Shown here piece by piece: positions 42,959 through 50,481 of a stretch of DNA of 54,112 bases. Both the position numbers and the translations under genes were made by a program. Below the pieces are notes generated by a model that worked only from the letters and a program-made list of their open reading frames with translations, did no database searches and was not told the origin of the DNA. Source of the DNA: JAKPPT01 sp964630305 (GTDB lineage Bacteria > Spirochaetota > Spirochaetia > Treponematales > UBA12059); assembly GCA_964630305.1 (NCBI GenBank), contig CAZVTR010000012.1, forward strand, positions 1-54,112, written 5' to 3'. Positions within the stretch are counted from its first letter, which is position 1, and every line of letters starts with the position of its first letter.

Positions 42959-44602
42959 CTAGTAAATTCCTGTTACTTCGATATCACTCCAGAAGCTCGT
43001 GTAAGCTTGAATTTCATAGCTATATTCTTCATTGATATCAATAAAGGAAAATTCTTTATCTGAACGTGAGGTTTTACCATCAGGGAGCAATCTTGAGACT
43101 TTATAGCTATCCAGAGAAAAAGCAATATGACGATCGTCCAGGGAACCAAAATACTTATCTGAACTTGGGAATGGATTCGTTAGTTCAAATGTTACTGCAT
43201 CCATATAAAGTGCAGGGTCAACCGGTATCCACCCTGCTCCATAAATAAAAAATTCACACCAGTAGTGTTCATGTGCTTTTTTATTATCATCTATAATGAT
43301 ACCTGCAACAGGTCGTGCAGGTATCCCTAAACTGCGTAACGCTGCTGTATAAATCAATACCAAGGATCTTATGCTGCCGCTTTTTGCCCGAAGCGCAGCA
43401 CTAGGAGTATCACCTTTTTTAGGCTGAACCGTATATACTTTTCTGAGTGCATTCAATACAAGCAATGCTCGTCGATATGGATTTTTTTCATACTGCACAC
43501 TGGTCTTTGCAAACTCTTGTATCGTCCCATCATCAGCGGGAACAAGTTCTGTACTTGAAGTATACTTAGTGTAGAGCGCCGGCAAACCTGTCTTGGGAAG
43601 CTGTATTTCATCGGGATTGAGTTCAACTGTATAGCTAATACTCTGTACCAGATATTTTTGCACAATTGTGTAGTCAGCAAAAGTTTCTGGATTTTGAATT
43701 AAAAAACATGTAACCTGTTTATCAGCATACAAAGGCTGTGAACTTGATTCCAGTATTTTAATATTTCGCTGTGTATCTGTAGAAACAGGCATTTTGCGCC
43801 AAATATAGAGCAAACCTCCTGGTTTTGCTTTTATTTTTGAAATACTGGTAAAAGACTCTAATGCATAGGTTCTCTTTGTAATAAAACGCTTTTTTGCAAT
43901 GTTCTGTAATTGTAAAAATTGAGGCTTACTCTGTCCTTGCAATGTTTTTACCCACAAAGGACCTGAAACTGCACCATCTGGAATACGCATCTGAATTTCT
44001 TTATCAGACCAGGATGTATAGTCTTCATCATTATCTGCAACAATCGATTCACTTAATCCAGTTCCATCAATAGCGCTTGCTACAGTCTGTGCAGTAAATA
44101 TTACTTCTGATGTACCGCGATTTATGCCAAAGTTATAACCTTTAATTATCAGTAATCCGCCTGTGACAGCGTCTTTTACATCGATGCTGACAATCACAGG
44201 ACCGACAGATTGTTCTGAAATTTCATTAGGAAAACCAGGAAGCTTATCTTTACATGCTATTATTTTACCGTTTGAATAGTGTCCGGCACTCGTACGAACT
44301 TTAATAATTGGTGTTTTATCAAGCAAAGGCACAGTTAACCGTATACTATTGTCTTTCCATTCTAAATATGCAGTTCTCTGAACTGGGATACAATTAAATT
44401 CGACTCGAGCGTCACCTGACAGCTTACCAAAATTGCTGCCATAAATTGTTATTATATCGCCTGTTCCTGCAGTAACTGGAAGTATAGTTTCTATTAGAGG
44501 TTTACGAATAAACAAAGAACGAATACTGATACCAACGAGTATCATTATGAGTACAATAATTCCAATGATTATAAGATTTCGTTTCACTGCTGCTTGCTGC
44601 AT
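42959..44602 (-). CDS. IPT/TIG and transglutaminase-like protein, catalytic Cys missing
   Basis: A 547-residue membrane-anchored protein. An N-terminal membrane helix (NLIIIGIIVLIMILVGISI) is followed by two IPT/TIG Ig-like domains (TGDIITIYGSNFGKLSG and GGLLIIKGYNFGINRG). A transglutaminase-like core sits near residues 395-465. The His and Asp positions are kept (His446 in EHYWCEFF, Asp462 in IPVDPA). By alignment to the family pattern (G-x-C...GIPAR), the nucleophile position is Ile411 in SGSIRSL. It is therefore probably non-catalytic and binds or scaffolds protein. It follows the ECF sigma operon genes on the same strand. Confidence 0.72.
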   Translation of the reverse strand: MQQAAVKRNLIIIGIIVLIMILVGISIRSLFIRKPLIETILPVTAGTGDIITIYGSNFGKLSGDARVEFNCIPVQRTAYLEWKDNSIRLTVPLLDKTPIIKVRTSAGHYSNGKIIACKDKLPGFPNEISEQSVGPVIVSIDVKDAVTGGLLIIKGYNFGINRGTSEVIFTAQTVASAIDGTGLSESIVADNDEDYTSWSDKEIQMRIPDGAVSGPLWVKTLQGQSKPQFLQLQNIAKKRFITKRTYALESFTSISKIKAKPGGLLYIWRKMPVSTDTQRNIKILESSSQPLYADKQVTCFLIQNPETFADYTIVQKYLVQSISYTVELNPDEIQLPKTGLPALYTKYTSSTELVPADDGTIQEFAKTSVQYEKNPYRRALLVLNALRKVYTVQPKKGDTPSAALRAKSGSIRSLVLIYTAALRSLGIPARPVAGIIIDDNKKAHEHYWCEFFIYGAGWIPVDPALYMDAVTFELTNPFPSSDKYFGSLDDRHIAFSLDSYKVSRLLPDGKTSRSDKEFSFIDINEEYSYEIQAYTSFWSDIEVTGIY

Positions 44603-44670
44603 GCTATAGTGTGTATCATATTATATAAGAACTTACAATTACTACAAATCTGCTTGTAATATTCGAATCT

Positions 44671-45204
44671 TTAAAAAAGTTTCCTCACTTTAATACCGCC
44701 CTGTTCACGAGCATGTTCATAGGTATCTACAAGTATTTCAATAATAATAGGCTGATGACCCTTTTTAGCACCAAAAGGATAGAAGATAATCCTTTCTCCG
44801 GGTTTAATTGTGTAAAAATTTGCAGCATTCATATATTGGACCCTGTTTGCCTGGGTTTTAAACCATACTTGCCAGCTCACTAAAATCAACAGTGAATCTT
44901 TTGTGCGCTTTTGCGGCGTAACGCTTATTTGAATAGCCATAGCGTCGCTGTTAATAAAATTTAATGAAAGCTGAGTGTTGTTAAGTGTATAATGAACATC
45001 ATGTCGCTGCCAGGGTGCCTCCCCATTTGGGCGCTGTAAGGTAGTTCTAATAAATACAACAAAAAGCTCACTATATAGGTTTTCAGATAATTGAGTATCA
45101 ACAGGCGGCAAATCAAACAACTGGTCTTCAACATTCTGAGCAAAAGCACAAACTGCGAAGCCCATACATATGATAAAACAGAATTTTCTCAGAATGCTGT
45201 GCAT
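44671..45204 (-). CDS. Exported protein in the ECF sigma operon
   Basis: A 177-residue protein with a signal sequence (FCFIICMGFAVCAFAQN, cleavage near residue 22). The mature part is beta-rich (VHYTLNNTQLSLNFI, SLLILVSWQVWF) with no family I recognise. Its ATG overlaps the anti-sigma stop codon by one base (TAATG), so it is probably part of the sigma-factor regulon and may be an envelope-stress component. Confidence 0.65.
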   Translation of the reverse strand: MHSILRKFCFIICMGFAVCAFAQNVEDQLFDLPPVDTQLSENLYSELFVVFIRTTLQRPNGEAPWQRHDVHYTLNNTQLSLNFINSDAMAIQISVTPQKRTKDSLLILVSWQVWFKTQANRVQYMNAANFYTIKPGERIIFYPFGAKKGHQPIIIEILVDTYEHAREQGGIKVRKLF

Positions 45205-45725
45205 TACTTGCCGCTCCGATTAAAATCAGCTTCCCGTATAATCGTTGGCTGAACGCTAGTTTCAATTAAAAGCTGTCCTGGGATTTCTATAGTACGGCTG
45301 TTTTGCTGTTTAGAAAGATATTCAACCACCTCAGACAAAGAATACTGTGAAACTGTTGCAGAGGGTTTGACTTCAGCCATCGTCTCTTTAGTTCGATTTG
45401 TAAATAACACAACACTGAGTCCTATACCGACAAAAAGCACAAAGGCAGCCACAGCAGCCAGCACTGGCCATGAAACCTGAATACGAGGTGCAGACGGCAT
45501 TGTTTTTAGTTTTTTCTCACAAAACTCCTTTACACCTTCATTTACTTCGGGGACAGGTTCAATTCTCTGTAAATCAAGCAACTGCTCATGAATTGCTGTG
45601 TATGTGTGTAAAATAGAACTGCAATGCTCACATGTTCTTATGTGAGCCTCCAATTCTTCTTTATATGGAGAAGGTACCTCATTGTCAAAAAAAGCAGACA
45701 GCAGTTCTTTATCAGGACACTTCAT
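45204..45725 (-). CDS. Zinc-finger anti-sigma factor
   Basis: A 173-residue putative membrane-bound inhibitor of the adjacent sigma factor. The N-terminus MKCPDKELLSAFFDNEVPSP leads to HIRTCEHC, a zinc-binding H-x3-C-x2-C as in ZAS-type anti-sigma domains. One membrane helix (VLAAVAAFVLFVGIGLSVVLF) follows near residues 85-105, then an extracytoplasmic tail. The start overlaps the sigma factor gene by 14 nt; an ATG two codons upstream is also possible. Classical sigma/anti-sigma pairing by overlap. Confidence 0.85.
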   Translation of the reverse strand: MKCPDKELLSAFFDNEVPSPYKEELEAHIRTCEHCSSILHTYTAIHEQLLDLQRIEPVPEVNEGVKEFCEKKLKTMPSAPRIQVSWPVLAAVAAFVLFVGIGLSVVLFTNRTKETMAEVKPSATVSQYSLSEVVEYLSKQQNSRTIEIPGQLLIETSVQPTIIREADFNRSGK

Positions 45726-46230
45726 AGCCAAGCTCCTTTAAAGCTTTTGCAAGTGCTTCACGAGCTCTAAATACCCGTACTTTAACATTTCCTTCAGTGA
45801 TTCCAAGCACCTTGCCTATTTCTTTATAATCAAGTTCACCATACTCTTTTAAAACCAGAACTCGCTTGAACTTTTCTGGAAGCAGCTCTAGCGCTTTCTG
45901 AACAAGCTGTTCGGTTTCTGTCTTAAGCTGTGTTTGTTCAGGACCATCCATTGCTGTGTGCTGTTCTGAAAAAACCCTCTGGTATAGCTTGTGTTCCTTA
46001 GTGGATCGTTTTGCCCAATTGATGGCTGCATTTTGTGCAACTCTGATGAGCCAGTATCGAGCATCATCAGTTGTTTCAAATTTGTTCCAATAATCCAGCA
46101 CCTTGATAAAAGTATCCTGAACAATCTCCTCTGATGCGTCATCGTTTCCCGTGATTCGTTTTACAATACGAAACAGTGGGATATACATTGCGGTATAGAG
46201 ATCATTAAACAGTGAACTATCCACGCTCAT
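45712..46230 (-). CDS. ECF-family RNA polymerase sigma factor
   Basis: A 172-residue sigma-70 family protein of the extracytoplasmic-function group. Region 2 is FRIVKRITGNDDASEEIVQD with WLIRVAQNAAINW. Region 4 is LPEKFKRVLVLKEYGELDYK followed by the helix-turn-helix EIGKVLGITEGNVKVRVFRA. The ATG at 46230 has a fair AAAGAG site; a GTG at 46242 is an alternative. An AGAGT-N4-ACTCT palindrome (46232-46245) lies at the start region. It heads an operon with the anti-sigma and exported-protein genes, next to cysS. Confidence 0.92.
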   Translation of the reverse strand: MSVDSSLFNDLYTAMYIPLFRIVKRITGNDDASEEIVQDTFIKVLDYWNKFETTDDARYWLIRVAQNAAINWAKRSTKEHKLYQRVFSEQHTAMDGPEQTQLKTETEQLVQKALELLPEKFKRVLVLKEYGELDYKEIGKVLGITEGNVKVRVFRAREALAKALKELGYEVS

Positions 46231-46279
46231 TAGAGTAAACACTCTTTTCTAAAAAATGTTACGAACTTTATGCTCACTA

Positions 46280-46289
46280 GAGTGTCCCT
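46280..46289 (-). repeat. AGGGACACTC motif copy (3' of cysS)
   Basis: Exact core, extended to AGGGACACTCTA, 2 nt past the cysS stop codon. Left member of the inverted pair around cysS. Confidence 0.9.
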
Positions 46290-46291
46290 AA

Positions 46292-47710
46292 TCATTGTCG
46301 CTTCCATTTTGTCCCTTCTTTGGTATCTTCAAGCACGATATTCATAGCAAGCAGTTCCACACGTATAGCATCAGCTCGAGCCCAATCTTTATTCTTTTTA
46401 GCCTCAGTACGTTCCTGAATGAGCTGTTCCACTTTTGCAACAATATCAGCCGGTAGAGCAGTCTCTTTTTTTTCTTCTTCTAGCAAGCGCAGTCCTAATA
46501 CTTTATCAAACTCCGCAATCAGGCTAAGCATTTCTTCCGCAGAAAGCGATGCATCTTTTAACACCATATACACTTCAGCTAGTGCCCGCGGTGTGTTGAG
46601 ATCATCTTCCATAGCTGATTTGAAAGCATTAAGATGACTAGCAACTCCAGGACTGGTCACTGTAAGCGCTTTAGACTCTGCTTTTTCGCGCAAGCTCCAA
46701 ATTTTTTCCATGAGGCTCTTTCTTGATGCCCGGCTGGTATTGAGCGCATCATAATTAAATTGAAGCTGGGAACGATAATGACCGCTTAAAAGAAAATAGC
46801 GGTAATCTAACGGATCATAACCTGCATCAACAAGGGTCTGGAGCGTCAGGAATTTGCCTGAAGACTTGCTCATTTTTTCTTTATCAAGAATCAAAAACTC
46901 ATTGTGCATCCAATATTTAACCCATTGTTTCCCTGTAGCAGATTCACTTTGAGCAATTTCATTGGTGTGATGTATAGGAATATGATCAATCCCGCCCGTG
47001 TGTATTTCAAACTGTTCGCCAAGATACTTCATGCTCATTGCAGAACATTCGATATGCCACCCGGGGTATCCCCTGCCCCATGGACTGTCCCAGACAAGCG
47101 CTTGATTTTCAAATTTGCTTTTGGTAAACCAAAGCACAAAATCATACGGATTACGCTTATTTTCATCAATATCAACGCGAGCACCAGCCTGCAGGTCTTC
47201 AAGCTTAATACGCGCCAATTTACCATAGTTAGGGAACTTGGTTACATCAAAATATAAATTGCCGCCGGCAAAATAGGTATAGCCATTTTTCTCAATGCGT
47301 TCAATGAGGTGAATCATATCAGCAATATGTTCAGTTGCCTTGCAAACTACCGTAGGCCGATTGATATTGAGGCGTTCTGTATCATTAAAAAAAGCCTGTG
47401 TGTAAAACTCTGCGATTTCAAGTACGGATTTTCCGCGTTCCTGTGCAGATTTTACCATTTTGTCTTCACCTGTATCATCATCACCAGAGAGATGGCCTAC
47501 ATCGGTTATATTCATAACATGAGTAACATCATAACCAAGCCAGCCCAGCGTTCGCACCAGGATATCCTGAAAAACATATGCCCGTAAATTGCCAATATGC
47601 GCATACGTATATACTGTTGGTCCGCATCCATACATACCAACCTTTTTTCCCTGCAGTGGTTCAAAATCCTGTAATTCTCTGCCCATAGTATTAAAAATGC
47701 GAAGCCCCAT
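46292..47710 (-). CDS. cysS: Cysteinyl-tRNA synthetase
   Basis: Class I synthetase that charges tRNA-Cys, 472 residues. GMYGCGPTVYTYAHIGNLRA holds the first zinc-binding Cys and the HIGH-type motif, GWHIECSAMSMKYLG adds zinc ligands, and EKMSKSSGKFL is the KMSKS loop. ATG 47710 (MGLRIFNTMGRE) has AAGGAGATTGT upstream and is preferred over the extension to 47725. The gene is enclosed by inverted AGGGACACTC copies at 46280 and 47795. Confidence 0.97.
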   Translation of the reverse strand: MGLRIFNTMGRELQDFEPLQGKKVGMYGCGPTVYTYAHIGNLRAYVFQDILVRTLGWLGYDVTHVMNITDVGHLSGDDDTGEDKMVKSAQERGKSVLEIAEFYTQAFFNDTERLNINRPTVVCKATEHIADMIHLIERIEKNGYTYFAGGNLYFDVTKFPNYGKLARIKLEDLQAGARVDIDENKRNPYDFVLWFTKSKFENQALVWDSPWGRGYPGWHIECSAMSMKYLGEQFEIHTGGIDHIPIHHTNEIAQSESATGKQWVKYWMHNEFLILDKEKMSKSSGKFLTLQTLVDAGYDPLDYRYFLLSGHYRSQLQFNYDALNTSRASRKSLMEKIWSLREKAESKALTVTSPGVASHLNAFKSAMEDDLNTPRALAEVYMVLKDASLSAEEMLSLIAEFDKVLGLRLLEEEKKETALPADIVAKVEQLIQERTEAKKNKDWARADAIRVELLAMNIVLEDTKEGTKWKRQ

Positions 47711-47794
47711 ACAATCTCCTTGCATCCTATATATGTTATTACACTAATCAAAAACTATTAAAAGGTCAATTAAATTGATTCATAGGTGATTCAT

Positions 47795-47804
47795 AGGGAC
47801 ACTC
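47795..47804 (+). repeat. AGGGACACTC motif copy (5' of cysS)
   Basis: Exact core in ATAGGGACACTCTTCT, which recurs 44 nt to the right as a direct repeat. Right member of the inverted pair around cysS. Confidence 0.9.
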
Positions 47805-47838
47805 TTCTTATGTTATGTAAAAATTGAAAATAGATTAT

Positions 47839-47848
47839 AGGGACACTC
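47839..47848 (+). repeat. AGGGACACTC motif copy (tandem, cysS/47953 spacer)
   Basis: Exact core in ATAGGGACACTCTTCT, upstream of the promoter-like pair at 47866-47894. Confidence 0.9.
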
Positions 47849-47865
47849 TTCTCTATAACAGCCAA

Positions 47866-47894
47866 TTGACTAAAACAATTGCTAAGGATAGTGT
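47866..47894 (+). promoter_or_regulatory. Possible sigma-70 promoter for the gene at 47953
   Basis: TTGACT, a 17-base spacer and TAGTGT are correctly spaced and lie 59 nt before the ATG. The -10 match is only moderate. Confidence 0.4.
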
Positions 47895-47952
47895 TAAAAT
47901 CATCAATATTTGTTACGCAAACTAACAATTAGTAGAAGAGGAGCATATTTCT

Positions 47953-48996
47953 ATGGATGGCTATACAGCTAATAAAATCAAAGATGGTATCTGGAAGGCT
48001 TTAGTAATCATTTTTGGCATTGCATTTATTGCATTTATTATCTATTACCGGCTCGATAGAAATACGAGTAAGTTCAGCGTCTACCAGGATGGCAGCACAC
48101 TTATTTTCATTGATAAATATGTACCTAAAAAAGAAAACACATTGTTTCGAACATCATGGAAGGCCGTTATTAATGACTTTTTAGAAAAAGCAAAACTGTC
48201 AAATATTATTAAAGAGAAAAATAAATTATATTATCCCGAGGTTATTTTTTTTGTTGATAATTTTTACTCTACGATTGCACTGGATGATCCCCATATTGAA
48301 AAATATCTTAAAGATAAACCGGGCGGCGATTTTCAGCTCTTACAAAAAGCACGGATGAGTGTTTTTTTTGACAGTCTCATTAGTCATAGCTATACCAGTG
48401 CAGACGGCCGTTATATTTTCTTTTCTAGCACAGAGAATCTTGAACCGGATTTACTCTATGCCTATACATTTGGAATAATAAGCTATAATATGCCGGATTC
48501 TGCCAGAAAACAGCTGCGCATTGACAGCAACTGGGATTTTTATGCATATACTGCATGGATGATGATTGAAGAAATGGCGGCTATATCAGCTCAACACATA
48601 AAACAGGTTTTTAATAATGGTAAAACACTAGACGAGGCACTCGAAATAATCGCCAATCTCCCCTCAGATTACTACACCAATGAAAATTCTGATGCAATTA
48701 AAAAGGAAGAAGAATATATAGCACTCTCATACCATGAGCCGGATAAACCTGCTCGCATCTATCAAACATGTTTGGATATGGCAAAGCATCTTATTGCAGT
48801 AAAAGGGAAAGATGGTTTTATGGCGTATCTAGCTGATCTTATTACAGGTAATTACACAACTATTGGAGAACTTATACAACATGATCTTAAAAACTATATT
48901 GATCCTGTTGTCGATTATTACAGCACAAGTACTAGAAAGGCTCGAATCGTTGCAAATCAAACCAAAACCGTTCGGTCTGTTCCTGCATCGCAATAA
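47953..48996 (+). CDS. Membrane-anchored protein of unknown function
   Basis: A 347-residue protein with one N-terminal membrane helix (ALVIIFGIAFIAFIIYYR, residues ~16-33) and a large external domain. A helix WMMIEEMAAISAQHI near residues 200-215 recalls the metal-binding helix of MA-type peptidases but lacks HExxH, so no activity is assigned. GAGGAG precedes the ATG. Its last 65 nt overlap the rubrerythrin-like gene on the opposite strand, an unusual tail-to-tail coding overlap. Confidence 0.65.
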   Translation: MDGYTANKIKDGIWKALVIIFGIAFIAFIIYYRLDRNTSKFSVYQDGSTLIFIDKYVPKKENTLFRTSWKAVINDFLEKAKLSNIIKEKNKLYYPEVIFFVDNFYSTIALDDPHIEKYLKDKPGGDFQLLQKARMSVFFDSLISHSYTSADGRYIFFSSTENLEPDLLYAYTFGIISYNMPDSARKQLRIDSNWDFYAYTAWMMIEEMAAISAQHIKQVFNNGKTLDEALEIIANLPSDYYTNENSDAIKKEEEYIALSYHEPDKPARIYQTCLDMAKHLIAVKGKDGFMAYLADLITGNYTTIGELIQHDLKNYIDPVVDYYSTSTRKARIVANQTKTVRSVPASQ

Positions 48997-49426
48997 GATT
49001 ATTGTAATGCTTTCTTTCCCACTCTGAGAGCATTGAGAAAAAAGACTGCAGCTCTGGATAAATCGTTTTTTCTGCACTATCAGCATAAAAGCGCAGAGCT
49101 GTAGCCTCAAGTAGCACCGCTGATGCTAGCGCTGTTGTTACATACTGACTCTCTGCAATACGCTTAACTATCTGGTCTGTAATAATTGGTGAACGTTCTG
49201 TAATTTGAGCAACATTTTTTAAACTAGCAGGCGATACTCCATCATGCAGTTTTTTATAATAGGAAACAAGCCAATTATAATGGCGCTTTTCTTCTTCTGC
49301 CATTTCCAGAAAAAACTCCTTTACCTCAGCATGTTGAGTTCTGCCTGCTGCTTCTTGATACAAGGTAATGCTGTCCATTTCTCCTTTTATGCCTTTTTTT
49401 AGTGCATCGATAAGTACTTCACTCAT
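48932..49426 (-). CDS. Rubrerythrin-like ferritin-family diiron protein
   Basis: A 164-residue four-helix protein, predicted to bind two irons and act in oxidative-stress defence or iron handling. The two half-motifs are EMDSITLYQEA with EMAEEEKRHYNWL, and LEATALRFYADS with SEWERKHYNNL. No rubredoxin domain is attached. The C-terminal WFDLQRFEPF also appears in this group, to my knowledge. GGAGG precedes the ATG at 49426. Confidence 0.82.
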   Translation of the reverse strand: MSEVLIDALKKGIKGEMDSITLYQEAAGRTQHAEVKEFFLEMAEEEKRHYNWLVSYYKKLHDGVSPASLKNVAQITERSPIITDQIVKRIAESQYVTTALASAVLLEATALRFYADSAEKTIYPELQSFFSMLSEWERKHYNNLIAMQEQTERFWFDLQRFEPF

Positions 49427-49575
49427 ACAATCACCTCCTTAACAAGCTCTGTGTACAATATAATGCAAATATCTAAGTAGAACAAAACAATTTTTACTAA
49501 TCCCACACAATTTCCGTTATCTCCTCGTACGGTTAGCACTTTACTAGCACTATGCTTCTGCAGTAATATCCCAGC

Positions 49576-50481
49576 ATGATTCGTACTCGTGCTACTGCTA
49601 CGATTTTGCTTACCTTTACCTGCATTGTTTGGGGACTCACATTCATAAGCATAAAAGCTATAATACATGTTATACCGCCCATTTGGCTTGGTTTTATCCG
49701 GTTTTGTATAGCAAGCATAATGATTTTTTTTATGCTGATTTTTTCAAGAAAAAAACCACGACTAAACAAAACCGATATAGTGCCTATGGCTGGCACAGGA
49801 ATCGTTGGTGTTACTCTTTATTTTCTATTTGAAAATAATGGTATTAAGTACCTGAGTGCATCTGAGGCTTCTATTGTTGTGGGTACTATTCCGGTTATTA
49901 CTGTCATCATCGACAGTATTATCCAAAAAGCCAGAATTTCGATTATGCTTATTTCAGGCGCAGTCCTTTCTACAATCGGCGTTACCATTATGGTAATTGA
50001 ATCATTTAAATTTAGCGGAAATATCGCGGGATACCTTTTTATGGGAGGAGCTGCATTAGCCTGGGTGCTCTACAGTTTCACCGCGCACAAGCTAGAGAAG
50101 AAATACTCTGCACTAGAAACGACTTTTTGGCACAGCATATTTGGTGCAATAGGCTTTATTCCATTTTTAGCATCAGAGCATCCTCTCTGGTCTAATATGT
50201 CTATTTTTGTAGTTCTCAATGTTTTGTTTCTTGCTGTGTTTGGTTCTGCTTTAGGATATTTTTTTTATATCGAAAGCCTATCGCTGCTTGGAACACCAAT
50301 TACGAATATCTTTATTAATCTCATACCGGTAATATCCGTACTGGGAGCCTTTGTGTTTCTAAAAGAAAAGATAACACTTATTCAATATATCGGCGGCGCG
50401 CTTGCCATATCAGGTGTTTTTATAGTAAATCGATTTTCACCAGTTAAGACTAGCGATACTGCTCAAGCAGAAAACTTTTAA
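49576..50481 (+). CDS. DMT-superfamily (EamA) transporter
   Basis: A 301-residue integral membrane protein with about ten hydrophobic helices in two EamA halves. TCIVWGLTFISIKAII at the start and YLSASEASIVVGTIPVITVI before the midpoint are typical, and the second half has PITNIFINLIPVISVLGAFV. The substrate is likely a metabolite or amino acid and cannot be specified. It ends overlapping the next gene's end by 4 nt, convergently. Confidence 0.88.
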   Translation: MIRTRATATILLTFTCIVWGLTFISIKAIIHVIPPIWLGFIRFCIASIMIFFMLIFSRKKPRLNKTDIVPMAGTGIVGVTLYFLFENNGIKYLSASEASIVVGTIPVITVIIDSIIQKARISIMLISGAVLSTIGVTIMVIESFKFSGNIAGYLFMGGAALAWVLYSFTAHKLEKKYSALETTFWHSIFGAIGFIPFLASEHPLWSNMSIFVVLNVLFLAVFGSALGYFFYIESLSLLGTPITNIFINLIPVISVLGAFVFLKEKITLIQYIGGALAISGVFIVNRFSPVKTSDTAQAENF

